Of a stretch of DNA of 64,000 nt, positions 32,933 to 41,952 are shown in pieces (positions within the stretch are counted from its first letter, which is position 1; the number at the start of each line of letters is the position of its first letter). The DNA is from Roseobacter sp. (GTDB lineage: Bacteria > Pseudomonadota > Alphaproteobacteria > Rhodobacterales > Rhodobacteraceae). The DNA lies in the NCBI GenBank assembly GCA_024636475.1, contig JAGXHA010000004.1, positions 1 to 64,000 of the forward strand, given 5' to 3'. Position numbers and translations under genes: made by a program. The notes under the pieces are model-generated. The model saw only the letters and a list, made by a program, of their open reading frames with translations. It did no database searches and was not told the DNA's origin.

Positions 32933-33478
32933 ATGACTGTTCGGGTACTGATTGACGCGTGCGTCCTGTACCCGACGGTGATGCGCGAAGTGGTTCTGGG
33001 TTCGGCCCGACTGGGTGCATTCGAACCGCTGTGGTCTGCGCGTATTCTGGAAGAATGGGCACGTGCTGCTGTCAAAATCGGACCTGCCGGCGCGCCGCAG
33101 GCCCGCGCCGAGATTGCTTTGCTGCGTGCGGCCTGGCCTCGCGCCGAAGTGGCACCGAATCCTGGCCTGGAACGTCGACTGTATTTGCCTGATGAAAACG
33201 ACATTCATGTCTTGGCATCCGCGATTGCAGGCCATGCGGATATCATCATGACCTTGAATGCAAAGGACTTCCCGCGCAGCACCCTTGCCGAGGAAGGGCT
33301 GACCCGCGTTGATCCCGACAGCTATCTGCACGGTATCTGGCTGGCCCACCCCGAGAGGATGGAAAGCGTTGCACAAGGCGTTCTGGGTCAGGCGCAGCGG
33401 CTCTCAGGACAAGAATGGACCATGCGCAGCTTGTTGAAGAAGGCGCGGTTGCCCCGGCTTGCCAAGGCGCTTGGCTAG
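32933..33478 (+). CDS. PIN-domain protein
   Basis: The 181-residue product begins directly after the stop of the upstream methyltransferase. It has a PIN nuclease domain with acidic residues in VRVLIDACVLYP, the Glu of RILEEWARA, DENDIHVLASAIAG, and the Asp in LNAKDFP. This resembles the chromosomal family called RSP_2648 rather than a toxin-antitoxin pair, and no antitoxin gene is adjacent. It is probably an RNase with unknown target. Its TAG stop shares the CTAG sequence with the convergent M48 gene. Confidence 0.82.
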   Translation: MTVRVLIDACVLYPTVMREVVLGSARLGAFEPLWSARILEEWARAAVKIGPAGAPQARAEIALLRAAWPRAEVAPNPGLERRLYLPDENDIHVLASAIAGHADIIMTLNAKDFPRSTLAEEGLTRVDPDSYLHGIWLAHPERMESVAQGVLGQAQRLSGQEWTMRSLLKKARLPRLAKALG

Positions 33479-34158
33479 CGCGTCCAACGTCTTTGCAAGC
33501 TGGTGAGGGCCGCGATGCGGTCATCCGTTTTGGGGTGGCTCATCAGCCAGGCTGGTGCCCTGCCATGATTGCTTTGGGTCAGCGCCTCGAGCTTTTTGAA
33601 AAGCGAAATCTGTGGCGCGACACCGATCCCTGCCTTGGTTAACAAAGCGGCGGCATAGGCGTCGGCCTCGTATTCATCACTGCGCGACAGGCGCGCGGCC
33701 AGCAGGCTGGCGATCATGTTCGCAATCCAGATGCCAACTCCGGGAATAAGCCGGCCCAAAATCATCCCGAGCGCTGCGCGCATTGCATTCTGGCCCGAGA
33801 AATCAATCATCCTGCGGCGCGAATGACCCAACGCAACGTGGCCCAGTTCGTGCGCAATCACGCTGGCGAGTTCCTCGGCCGAGACCTCGCCCGCCCTGAA
33901 TTTATTGTAGAACCCACGGGTGATGAAGATGCGCCCGTCTGGGGCGGCAAGCCCGTTGACGGGTTCAACCTCGTAGATATGCACCTTGATCCGGGGCAGA
34001 TCGAGGGCCTGCGCCATCTTCTTGCTCATTTCGCCCAAGGCGGGATCGACCAGTTCGCTGGATCTCTCGTCCAGCTCTTTGGCGGTGCGCCAAGCGGAAA
34101 ACCGGTACATGGCGAGGCCGTAGAGCACGGCGAGGAGTATGGGGATGACGCGTATCAT
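33475..34158 (-). CDS. M48-family metalloprotease
   Basis: Starting at MIRVIPILLAVLYGLAMYRF gives 227 residues with one N-terminal membrane helix. The zinc motif is ASVIAHELGHVALGHSRRR (HExxH), with the third ligand Glu in SRSDEYEADAYAAAL. The preceding region, VNGLAAPDGRIFITRGFYNK, is typical of the HtpX/Oma1-like M48 group. It is probably a membrane-anchored protease of quality control. The upstream frame to 34440 is antisense to the VWA gene and not part of the protein. Confidence 0.88.
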   Translation of the reverse strand: MIRVIPILLAVLYGLAMYRFSAWRTAKELDERSSELVDPALGEMSKKMAQALDLPRIKVHIYEVEPVNGLAAPDGRIFITRGFYNKFRAGEVSAEELASVIAHELGHVALGHSRRRMIDFSGQNAMRAALGMILGRLIPGVGIWIANMIASLLAARLSRSDEYEADAYAAALLTKAGIGVAPQISLFKKLEALTQSNHGRAPAWLMSHPKTDDRIAALTSLQRRWTR

Positions 34159-34238
34159 ACCCTTAATATGGGCGGTCTGAGAAGAAGGGCAAGCGCAGAT
34201 GAGTATTTGCGAAAGGGTGAAGCGAAAGTGGCTGCACC

Positions 34239-35426
34239 TTAACGGGTCAGGGCCTTCATGCCGCGGCTGAGACCTTCGAGCGTCATGGGCACCATCGCTT
34301 CGCCGTCGAAGATTTCTTGGACCATCTTGATGGACTGTGTGTAGGGCCAGTATTTTTCGGGGATCGGGTTGATCCAGAGACTGCTGTTCCACTGGTCGCG
34401 AGCACGCGCCAGCCAGACCGATCCGGCCTCCGGGTTCCAATGCTCATTCGCGCCGCCGGGATAGGCTATCTCGTAGGGGGACATCGACGCATCGCCTACG
34501 AAAATACATTTGTAATCAGGGCCGTAGGTGCGCAGGACTTCGTGCGTCGAGAGCTGTTCGGCCCAGCGGCGGCGGTTGTCGCGCCACACGCCTTCGTACA
34601 GGCAATTGTGGAAGTAGAAATACTCAAGATGTTTGAATTCAGCCTTTGCGGCACTGAACAATTCCTCGACGGTTTTGATATGCGGGTCCATGGAGCCGCC
34701 AACATCCAAAAACAGCAGGACTTTGACAGCATTGCGCCGCTCCGGTCGGGTTTTGACATCAAGATAGCCGTGCTCGGCGGTGGCGCGGATCGTACCGCCG
34801 AGATCAAGTTCCTCTTGCGCGCCATCGCGCGCCCAGCGACGCAGGCGCTTCAACGCGACCTTTATGTTGCGGGTGCCCAGTTCAACTGTGTCGTCTAAGT
34901 TCTTGAATTCGCGCTTGTCCCAGACCTTGACCGCGCGTTGGTGGCGCGACCCTTCCTGGCCGACGCGGACGCCTTCGGGGTTGTAGCCATATGCACCGAA
35001 GGGCGAGGTACCCGCAGTGCCGACCCATTTGTTGCCGCCCTGATGACGGCCTTTTTGCTCTTCAAGCCGCTTGCGCAGGGTTTCCATCAACTTGTCGAAA
35101 CCGCCCGCGGCTTCGATCTGTGCCTTTTCCTCGGCGCTCAGATGCTTTTCAGCCATCTTTTCCAGCCAGTCACCGGGGATGTCCACAGCTTCAAGAACGT
35201 CGTCCAAGCTGATGTTTTCCAAGCCTTTAAATGATGCAGAGAAAGCCTGGTCGAACTTATCGATGTTGCGTTCATCTTTGACCATGCTGACGCGGGCAAG
35301 ATAGTAGAACGCATCGACGTCATAGGTCGCAAGCCCTGCCGCCACTCCGTCCAGAAACGCCAGAAACTCCCGCATGGAAACGGGAACCTTGTGACGTCTT
35401 AGCTGGTCGAAGAAAGGCAGAAACAT
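34239..35426 (-). CDS. CoxE-like VWA-domain protein
   Basis: This 395-residue soluble protein belongs to the VWA/CoxE family (PFAM VWA_CoxE type). It has an N-terminal helical region (MFLPFFDQLRRHKVPVSMRE), a central charged segment (SAEEKAQIEAAGGFDKLMET), and a VWA-like domain with VLLFLDVGGSMDPHIKTVEE and FVGDASMSPYEI. The MIDAS first motif reads DVGGSM rather than DxSxS, so metal binding may be altered. CoxE-type proteins work with MoxR AAA+ ATPases, and one lies upstream in the same cluster. It likely helps insert a metal or activate a protein complex; the client is unknown. Confidence 0.85.
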   Translation of the reverse strand: MFLPFFDQLRRHKVPVSMREFLAFLDGVAAGLATYDVDAFYYLARVSMVKDERNIDKFDQAFSASFKGLENISLDDVLEAVDIPGDWLEKMAEKHLSAEEKAQIEAAGGFDKLMETLRKRLEEQKGRHQGGNKWVGTAGTSPFGAYGYNPEGVRVGQEGSRHQRAVKVWDKREFKNLDDTVELGTRNIKVALKRLRRWARDGAQEELDLGGTIRATAEHGYLDVKTRPERRNAVKVLLFLDVGGSMDPHIKTVEELFSAAKAEFKHLEYFYFHNCLYEGVWRDNRRRWAEQLSTHEVLRTYGPDYKCIFVGDASMSPYEIAYPGGANEHWNPEAGSVWLARARDQWNSSLWINPIPEKYWPYTQSIKMVQEIFDGEAMVPMTLEGLSRGMKALTR

Positions 35427-35429
35427 CGA

Positions 35430-35603
35430 TCAAGCTCCGGAGAGGACGCGGTCGATGACAACTGTGAGGATCATGCCCACGATAATAAAAGCCATAGCGT
35501 AGCCTGCCGCATATTGCGCGATGTCCTTGCGATTGCCCTTGCGTTTGCTGGCAGTATATCCGCCCAGCAATGCGCCGATAATGGCGAAAATTATTACGAT
35601 CAT
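35430..35603 (-). CDS. Small membrane protein, 57 residues
   Basis: A minus-strand ATG at 35603 opens MIVIIFAIIGALLGGYTASK, followed by a basic loop (RKGNRKD) and a second helix (AMAFIIVGMILTVVI), ending DRVLSGA. Two transmembrane helices with a lysine/arginine loop suggest an inner-membrane hairpin. It stops three bases before the CoxE-like start, so the two are probably translated together. No family is recognised, but coding sense and spacing are good. Confidence 0.75.
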   Translation of the reverse strand: MIVIIFAIIGALLGGYTASKRKGNRKDIAQYAAGYAMAFIIVGMILTVVIDRVLSGA

Positions 35604-35621
35604 TGCAGCCCGCTTTGCGTG

Positions 35622-36983
35622 TTATTTGAGCGGGTTCAACGACGCAATCTCGCGCATCTTGGCCCGCACAGCCCAATCAGAGCCAAATCCGTATCGCGCC
35701 CAGCCAAGACTGTCCACCCTCACAAGGCGGGCCTCTGCGGCGCGGTTTTCAAGCTCGAGCGCTTCTGCACGCAACAAAAGAAGGGTGCTGAGCAATGCGG
35801 CGTTTTCACTTTGGCGGGCGGTTTCGACATGTGGGCCAATAAGCCGCAGCGCTTCGGCACCTTCAGCCTTTGAAATCGCATAGGCAGCCAGTTGGGTTGC
35901 GACATAGGCGCGGTGCAAACCGGTTCCGGGATTGCGTGCATAAAACAGCTCGGCCATCTGATATTGTTTATGCGCCGCTTCCTGATCGCCACTTTGCAGT
36001 GCCCGTCCCATGGCATAATGCGCAAAGGCGCGCCGGTGATCTTGCCAGCCCAGGCTTTGGGCAATCTTGATGGCGCTATAGGCGGCATCCTGACGCTGAC
36101 CGTCCGAGCGACCGGGCCCGAGTGCCCCTTGAACGGCGGCCTTCCATTCGCGCGGTGTTCGGGTTGCGAACCGGGCGTTGGTGGATGTGCCACGTGGGTT
36201 GATCCGTGCAAAAATTGCAGGCAGCGCCGCAGAGACCTGACCTTTTGTCATTCCGGACCGCAAGGCTGGGTCGTAATAGGCGCGCAGGATCATCATATCA
36301 AACGCAGTCAGGATCGTGTGCACGTTGTCGTCGTTAAAGACAGAATCGGGGAGGCGGTAGAGATCGTTCAGCGGCCCAAGGGCTTGGGCGACTTCCTCGT
36401 GCAGGCAATCGCGTATTTCCTGGGGGCTGGCATCATTGGGTAGAAAAATCGCCACGCGTTTGCGCGTTGTCATCAAGGACCAGTTGGTCTGTGCCGTGCG
36501 CCGGACTTTTTTGTATTCGGCGATGCTGCTGACGTTGGGGGCTACAAAACAGGCCGCTTGGGGCAAGACCTGACGGATCTTGGAGCGGCTTACCGCCTCA
36601 ATCGTGATGTTGGCCTCTGGCGACGTGGTCGGGCTGATATCAATGCGCGCTTCGGACCGCAACCGCGAGATCAGCCGCGACAGATCAGGCCCAAGGGTCG
36701 GAGGCGGCGCACCAATGACACGCAATGTCACAGGCCCTTCAAAGCGCGTCAGGACCGGCAAATCCTTGCCACTTTCCATGCGAAACGTCAGTTCCATGAA
36801 ATCAAGCGACAGGTCGTTGTTTGAGCGTGGGGCGGATTTCGGATGATGGGTTGTGAAGCTTTTCATTGCAGGTAAGGAAGAGGATGTCGGCTCGAAGGCG
36901 GCGCGCGTTACGACATCGGGATGGGAGCCGGGAACACACGCGTTCACGAACAGCATCACCGGGAACAGGAAACGCCCTCTCAC
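35622..36983 (-). CDS. DUF2927 lipoprotein
   Basis: The 453-residue product starts at GTG 36983 with a lipoprotein signal, MRGRFLFPVMLFVNAC (lipobox cysteine at residue 16). The DUF2927 domain includes ISRLRSEARIDISPTTSPEA, VAIFLPNDASPQEIRDCLHE and EVAQALGPLNDLYRLPDSVF, which resembles a zincin-like motif region. The C-terminal 150 residues form TPR-like helices (AFAHYAMGRALQSGDQEAAH). It is exported and membrane-anchored; its function is unknown. It lies in line with the CoxE/M48 genes. Confidence 0.85.
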   Translation of the reverse strand: MRGRFLFPVMLFVNACVPGSHPDVVTRAAFEPTSSSLPAMKSFTTHHPKSAPRSNNDLSLDFMELTFRMESGKDLPVLTRFEGPVTLRVIGAPPPTLGPDLSRLISRLRSEARIDISPTTSPEANITIEAVSRSKIRQVLPQAACFVAPNVSSIAEYKKVRRTAQTNWSLMTTRKRVAIFLPNDASPQEIRDCLHEEVAQALGPLNDLYRLPDSVFNDDNVHTILTAFDMMILRAYYDPALRSGMTKGQVSAALPAIFARINPRGTSTNARFATRTPREWKAAVQGALGPGRSDGQRQDAAYSAIKIAQSLGWQDHRRAFAHYAMGRALQSGDQEAAHKQYQMAELFYARNPGTGLHRAYVATQLAAYAISKAEGAEALRLIGPHVETARQSENAALLSTLLLLRAEALELENRAAEARLVRVDSLGWARYGFGSDWAVRAKMREIASLNPLK

Positions 36984-37269
36984 GTGTGGTCACCCGACAG
37001 CACAGATCCCGAACGCCAAAGTTTATTCGCAAAATCACAGCGAACGCTACGCACCAACCGTGCCAAAATCATATCTACCATTTGCCTGCTGCCCTTTTGA
37101 GCTGATTACAGGGATTTAGTCGCCCACTAACGAGACCTTTCTAGGGAGCAATTCTGTCAAAAGTGAGGAAAATATTAACAAAGACGGCAGGCTTGTGGCG
37201 CGCGTGTCATACTCGCCACAAGAGTTTATGGTATTGCTCGGGTCCAACCACAAGATGTTGTTTGCAGTG

Positions 37270-38109
37270 CTATTTCTGCGCGCGGGCCATGAATGCAAGC
37301 CGCTCGAACAAATGCACGTCCTGCTCGTTTTTGAGCAAGGCACCGTGCAATTTGGGCAGCGCTGTTTTGCCATCTTTCCTAAGATCAGCCGCGTCCATGT
37401 CCTCGGCCAGCAGCAATTTAAGCCAGTCCAGCACTTCGGATGTCGATGGTTTCTTTTTAAGTCCCTGTTGTTCGCGGATTTCGTAAAACTGGGTCAGCGC
37501 GGTGGTCAACAGGGTTTGCTTGATGCCCGGATGGTGCACTTCGACAATCTTGCGCAATGTGTCCATCTCGGGGAAACGGATGTAGTGGAAAAAGCAGCGG
37601 CGCAAAAAGGCGTCTGGCAGTTCTTTTTCATTGTTCGATGTGATGATGACAATCGGGCGGTTCACGGCCTTTATTGTCTCGCCCGTCTCATAGACGAAGA
37701 ACTCCATCTTATCGAGTTCTTGCAGCAGATCGTTTGGAAACTCGATATCGGCTTTGTCAATTTCGTCGATCAGCAGAACCGTCTTGCCTTCGGCCTCGAA
37801 CGCCTGCCACAGCTTGCCTTTGCGGATGTAGTTTTTCACGTCGTGTACGCGCTCTTCGCCCAACTGGCTGTCGCGCAGACGGCTGACGGCGTCATACTCG
37901 TAAAGACCCTGCTGGGCGCGGGTGGTCGACTTGATGTTCCATTCGATCATCGGCAACCCAAGAGCGTTGGATATCTGACGCGCCAATTCGGTCTTTCCGG
38001 TGCCGGGTTCCCCCTTTACGAGCAAGGGGCGCTCCAGTGTGACAGCGGCATTCACCGCAATCGTCAGATCGTCTGTCGCGACATAGTCTTCGGTGCCTTC
38101 GAATTTCAT
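37270..38109 (-). CDS. MoxR-type AAA+ ATPase
   Basis: The ATG at 38109 has GAGGTT upstream and gives 279 residues. Walker A is LVKGEPGTGKTELARQI, Walker B is TVLLIDEIDKADIEFPNDLL, and sensor 1 is IVIITSNNEKELPDAFLRRC. The IEWNIKSTTRAQQGLYEYDA segment is typical of the APE2220/MoxR group. Such ATPases pair with VWA proteins to remodel or metallate client enzymes. The CoxE-like partner lies 1.8 kb downstream on the same strand, separated by the DUF2927 and small membrane genes. A 286-bp gap to DUF2927 holds no visible gene. Confidence 0.92.
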   Translation of the reverse strand: MKFEGTEDYVATDDLTIAVNAAVTLERPLLVKGEPGTGKTELARQISNALGLPMIEWNIKSTTRAQQGLYEYDAVSRLRDSQLGEERVHDVKNYIRKGKLWQAFEAEGKTVLLIDEIDKADIEFPNDLLQELDKMEFFVYETGETIKAVNRPIVIITSNNEKELPDAFLRRCFFHYIRFPEMDTLRKIVEVHHPGIKQTLLTTALTQFYEIREQQGLKKKPSTSEVLDWLKLLLAEDMDAADLRKDGKTALPKLHGALLKNEQDVHLFERLAFMARAQK

Positions 38110-38272
38110 CTTAATATCAACCTCTTTGACGCAATTTTTCATCGGCATTAAACCAAGAAAGCTAACCATTGTGTAGTGACAATCTGCGAAGGCTGCGTTA
38201 CATGCCTGCAAGAAGACGATAGTCAGAAAGCATATCTCAATGACTGGACTTAAGACCATGATGGGGAACGAT

Positions 38273-38695
38273 ATGAAGCAGGAAGTTTTTCTGGCAGACG
38301 GTTACAGCCCTGCCGAGGACGAGCCTTTCATGAATGATCGGCAAGTTGAATATTTCAGAAGAAAGCTACTCAACTGGAAAGCGGAACTGCTGGCGGGCAG
38401 CCGTGACACCATTGAGGGTTTGCAGGATGGCACACGCAATATACCAGACGTGAACGACCGCGCATCCGAAGAAACAGACCGCGCCTTGGAACTGCGCACA
38501 AGGGACCGTGCGCGCAAACTGGTCAGCAAGATCGACGGTGCATTGCGGCGCATTGACGAAGGCGAGTTTGGCTATTGCTCGGTCACGGGAGAGCCGATTT
38601 CGCTCAAGCGTCTGGACGCCCGTCCGATTGCCACGATGAGCCTTGAGGCGCAGGAGCGTCACGAGCGTCGGGAAAAAGTACACCGCGATGACTGA
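38273..38695 (+). CDS. dksA: RNA polymerase-binding protein DksA, zinc-cysteine-poor form
   Basis: The start at 38273 is preferred over three upstream ATGs because GGGGA lies just before it and MKQEVFLADGYSPAEDEPFM resembles known orthologues. The 140-residue product has the coiled-coil with the acidic tip IPDVNDRASEETDRALELRT and the globular end GYCSVTGEPISLKRLDARPI. Of the four zinc cysteines only the first remains (Cys near 101). Cys-poor DksA is known in Rhodobacter sphaeroides and is functional there. It binds the RNA polymerase secondary channel and mediates the ppGpp response. Confidence 0.92.
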   Translation: MKQEVFLADGYSPAEDEPFMNDRQVEYFRRKLLNWKAELLAGSRDTIEGLQDGTRNIPDVNDRASEETDRALELRTRDRARKLVSKIDGALRRIDEGEFGYCSVTGEPISLKRLDARPIATMSLEAQERHERREKVHRDD

Positions 38696-38723
38696 CCGCC
38701 ACCGCAATTGAAAATCTTAAAAG

Positions 38724-38751
38724 CGTCGGGGCGAAAGCCCTGACGTTTTTT
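38724..38751 (+). terminator. Intrinsic terminator of dksA
   Basis: CGTCGGGGC and GCCCTGACG pair around GAAA with one G-T wobble, followed by TTTTTT. It lies 28 bases after the dksA stop. Confidence 0.9.
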
Positions 38752-38767
38752 CATGTGAGGGCAAGGC

Positions 38768-39937
38768 ATGGCAACCAGCAATGCAATCGTGATCGGCGGG
38801 GGGATCGGCGGGCTTGCTACGGCCGCGTCGCTATCGCAGCGCGGCATGGCTGTGACATTGCTGGAAGAGGCTGCCGCGATCGGTGAAGTGGGGGCGGGCC
38901 TGCAAGTCAGTCCCAACGGCATGGCCGTTTTGCGTGCCATGGGCCTTGATACAAAGCTGGCAGCCAAAGGTGCGGTGCGCGCCCAAGCAGTTGTTTTGCG
39001 TGATTACAGGGTTGGTAAGCAGGTTGCCCGGCTTGACCTTTTGCGTGGTGAGGCAAATTACCCATACATGTTTGTGCACCGTGCTGATCTGATCGATCTG
39101 CTGTACGGGGCGGCCAAGCGGAATAATGTCTCGATTGAGCTAGGGGTTTCGGTGGGCTCTGCTATTCCGGGCAAGCTGCCACAGCTACGCCTTAGAGACG
39201 GATCGCTTCGGCGCGGCGAGTTGATCGTTGATGCCAGTGGAATCCACTCCGAAACCCGCGCATCATTCAATAGCGCAGATGCGTCGCGCTTTAGCGGTCA
39301 GGTGGCGTGGCGGGCGGTGGTGCCAAACCGCTTCAACCACCCCGACGAGGTGCACGTGACGATGGGGCCGGGCCGTCATCTGGTCAGCTATCCCTTGCGC
39401 GGTGGCACGCTGGTCAATCTGGTCGCTGTCGAAGAACGCCCGACCTGGGCCCCGGAAGGGTGGTCGATTGCAGATGATCCTGCCTTTTTGCGCAGGGCCT
39501 TTTCAGGCTTTGGTGGTCGCGCCGCCGAGATGATCGCAGCCGTTGAGACCTGTACGCTTTGGGGGCTGCACCTGCATCCCGTCGCCCGCGTTTGGCACAA
39601 AAACGGGGTTGCACTGGTGGGCGATGCCGCCCACCCGACGCTGCCCTTTCTGGCGCAAGGGGCCAATATGGCGCTTGAAGACGCGTGGACGCTGGCGGAT
39701 TGCGTGCTCAACCAGCCGTTGGACGCGGCGTTGCAGCGCTATCAAGACATTCGCAAACCCCGCACAACACGTGTGATCAAGGCTGCCGAAGGCAACGCGG
39801 CACGGTACCACCTGCACCATGGGGTCAAACGGTTAGCAGCCCACACCGGGTTGCTGATCGCCAGCAAAGTGGCACCGGGTGCGATGATCGGCGCGTTCAA
39901 CTGGCTGTACCATCACGACGTTACAGCCAAGAAATAG
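38768..39937 (+). CDS. FAD-dependent aromatic-ring monooxygenase (salicylate hydroxylase-like)
   Basis: The 389-residue flavoprotein has the GxGxxG motif near the N-terminus (AIVIGGGIGGLATAASLSQR), the DG-type motif ELIVDASGIHSETRASF, and the GD motif NGVALVGDAAHPTLPFLAQG. These identify a class A single-component aromatic hydroxylase of the salicylate/3-hydroxybenzoate 6-hydroxylase or UbiH relatives. The substrate cannot be told from sequence. GAGGGCAAGG precedes the ATG. Its stop lies three bases from the stop of the convergent ocd gene. Confidence 0.85.
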   Translation: MATSNAIVIGGGIGGLATAASLSQRGMAVTLLEEAAAIGEVGAGLQVSPNGMAVLRAMGLDTKLAAKGAVRAQAVVLRDYRVGKQVARLDLLRGEANYPYMFVHRADLIDLLYGAAKRNNVSIELGVSVGSAIPGKLPQLRLRDGSLRRGELIVDASGIHSETRASFNSADASRFSGQVAWRAVVPNRFNHPDEVHVTMGPGRHLVSYPLRGGTLVNLVAVEERPTWAPEGWSIADDPAFLRRAFSGFGGRAAEMIAAVETCTLWGLHLHPVARVWHKNGVALVGDAAHPTLPFLAQGANMALEDAWTLADCVLNQPLDAALQRYQDIRKPRTTRVIKAAEGNAARYHLHHGVKRLAAHTGLLIASKVAPGAMIGAFNWLYHHDVTAKK

Positions 39938-39940
39938 GCC

Positions 39941-40990
39941 TCAGCCCGCGCGCTGCAGCATCCCGAACAGGTCACGCGGATCTTCTGGATCGGCCAGCAG
40001 ATCCAGCGGATCGAACAGGCCGGTCGTCTTGATCTGGTCGCGCACAAAGCGCAGCGCCGAGAAATCCTCGATTGCAAAGCCGACGCTGTCAAAAAGCGTG
40101 ATTTGCTTGTCGTCAGTGCGACCGACTGCCTGACCCGCCAGAACCTGCCAGATTTCTGTGACAGGATGATCCGCCGCAAGCTGCTGTATCTCGCCTTCGA
40201 TCCGTGTCTGTTCGGGATATTCAACAAAAATACTGGCACGGTGCAGGATCGCAGGTGCCAATTCGGTCTTGCCGGGGCAATCACCTCCGATGGCGTTGAT
40301 GTGGATCCCTGCGCCCACCATGTTATCGGTCAGGATCGTCGCATATTGCTTGTCTGCGGTGCAGGTGGTGACGATTTGCGCGCCAAGGATCGCTTCTTCT
40401 GCTGTTGCGCATGAAACCACCTTGATGCCTTGTCCGGCAAGGTTGGCCGCGCATTTGGCGGTCGCTGCGGGGTCAATATCAAACAGACGCACCTCGTCGA
40501 TGCCAACAATCGCCTTCATCGCAAGCGTCTGGAATTCAGACTGGGCACCATTGCCGATCATCGCCATGACATGCGCGCCCTTGGGGGCCAGCAACCGCGC
40601 AACAACCGCCGAAGTTGCTGCCGTGCGCAGCGCCGTCAGTATCGTCATTTCAGACAGTAAAACCGGATAGCCATTGGCAACATTTGCCAGCAACCCGAAC
40701 GCCGTGACTGTTTGCAGCCCATCCGCCGTGTTCGAGGGATGCCCGTTTACATATTTAAAGCCGTAGACCTCGCCATCAGACGTGGGCATCAATTCGATCA
40801 CGCCCGTCTCGGAGTGGCTAGCTACGCGGGGTGTTTTGTCGAACAACTCCCACCGCCGGAAATCCGCCTCTATATAGTCGCCCAAACCGATCAGCATCTG
40901 TTCGATACCGACATGGTGGATCAGCTTCATCATATTGTGCACCGAAACGAAGGGTACCAGTGCTTTGTCCGACGGGTTCATTTGGGTCAT
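39941..40990 (-). CDS. Ornithine cyclodeaminase
   Basis: The 349-residue product belongs to the OCD/mu-crystallin family: substrate region TSDGEVYGFKYVNGHPSN, Rossmann NAD motif VMAMIGNGAQSEFQTLAM, and INAIGGDCPGKTELAPAIL with the catalytic Asp. It converts ornithine to proline and ammonia. It is the second gene after arginase on the minus strand (21 bp gap), so together they turn arginine into proline plus urea and ammonia. AAAGGA precedes the ATG. Confidence 0.93.
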   Translation of the reverse strand: MTQMNPSDKALVPFVSVHNMMKLIHHVGIEQMLIGLGDYIEADFRRWELFDKTPRVASHSETGVIELMPTSDGEVYGFKYVNGHPSNTADGLQTVTAFGLLANVANGYPVLLSEMTILTALRTAATSAVVARLLAPKGAHVMAMIGNGAQSEFQTLAMKAIVGIDEVRLFDIDPAATAKCAANLAGQGIKVVSCATAEEAILGAQIVTTCTADKQYATILTDNMVGAGIHINAIGGDCPGKTELAPAILHRASIFVEYPEQTRIEGEIQQLAADHPVTEIWQVLAGQAVGRTDDKQITLFDSVGFAIEDFSALRFVRDQIKTTGLFDPLDLLADPEDPRDLFGMLQRAG

Positions 40991-41011
40991 GGGTAGGGTC
41001 CTTTCGAAGGA

Positions 41012-41932
41012 TCAATAAGCGCGGGTGGGGCGGTCGAACACGCGTCGGCCAAAGGCAGAGGCGGCAAGGTCGACCATCAGGCGGGCGGTGCGCCCGCGTT
41101 CGTCCAGAAACGGGTTCAACTCGACCAGATCAAGCGAGGTCATCAGCCCGCTATCATGCAGCATCTCCATCACCAGATGGCCTTCGCGCACGGTGGCACC
41201 GCCCGGAACCGTGGTCCCGACAGCAGGGGCGACCGAAGGGTCAAGAAAATCAACATCCAACGAGACATGCAGCATGCCGTTTGCCGCGGCGACCTTTGCA
41301 AGGAACGCATTCAAGGGTGTGGCGATCCCGGTCTCGTCAATCTCGCGCATATCGACACGCTGGATCGTGGTTTCCTGCAAAGCCGCCCGCTCGGCGGCGT
41401 CAACCGACCGCAACCCGATGATGGCGATGTTGTCATGGGGCAGGGGGTAGGGCAGCGCGGGGAATGCATCAAAGCCTTCCCGTCCGGTGACATAGCCCAA
41501 CGGCGTGCCATGCAAATTGCCGCTGTCGGTGCTTTCGGGGGTGTGAAAATCGCTATGAGCATCCAGCCACAGAACGAACAAGGGCCGCTTTTGCGCCTGC
41601 GCATGGCGCATCGCGCCCAAGACGGTGCCGGACGCCAGCGCATGATCGCCCCCCATGAAGATCGGGGTGCCGTCGTTCAGCGCAGCCTCTGCCGCGTCAG
41701 CGAGGCTTTGGGTCCAGGCGACGGTTTCCTCAAGCGCGTGCAACTTGGCATGTTGGCCTGGGATATAGGGCGCGGGGGGCACGTTGCCACGGTCGGTCAC
41801 GGTGTGGCCAAGATCGCCAAGTGCTGTCGCGAGGCCCGCGGTGCGGTAGGCGTCAGGCCCCATCAAGCAACCAAGGCGGCGTTTGCCGCTGTCCATAGGT
41901 GCGCCCAGAAGAATACAGTTTTGTGGGGTCAT
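41012..41932 (-). CDS. Arginase
   Basis: The 306-residue enzyme carries all manganese motifs of the ureohydrolase family: FMGGDHALASG (His97), LWLDAHSDFHTP (Asp124, His126, Asp128) and VSLDVDFLDPSVAP (two Asp near 225). The substrate loop has GNLHGTPLG. It hydrolyses arginine to ornithine and urea. Arginase rather than agmatinase is supported by the length, the HGTPLG loop and the neighbouring ornithine cyclodeaminase. The divergent Lrp-type regulator probably controls it. Confidence 0.93.
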   Translation of the reverse strand: MTPQNCILLGAPMDSGKRRLGCLMGPDAYRTAGLATALGDLGHTVTDRGNVPPAPYIPGQHAKLHALEETVAWTQSLADAAEAALNDGTPIFMGGDHALASGTVLGAMRHAQAQKRPLFVLWLDAHSDFHTPESTDSGNLHGTPLGYVTGREGFDAFPALPYPLPHDNIAIIGLRSVDAAERAALQETTIQRVDMREIDETGIATPLNAFLAKVAAANGMLHVSLDVDFLDPSVAPAVGTTVPGGATVREGHLVMEMLHDSGLMTSLDLVELNPFLDERGRTARLMVDLAASAFGRRVFDRPTRAY

Positions 41933-41952
41933 GAAGATATTCCTTTGCTTGC

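Noticed and set aside
32933..33478. PIN protein as the toxin of a toxin-antitoxin pair
   Set aside because: No small antitoxin gene is adjacent; it is fused in operon to an rRNA methyltransferase gene.
37195..38151. 318-codon plus-strand frame opposite the MoxR gene
   Set aside because: Antisense of a gene with intact Walker motifs.
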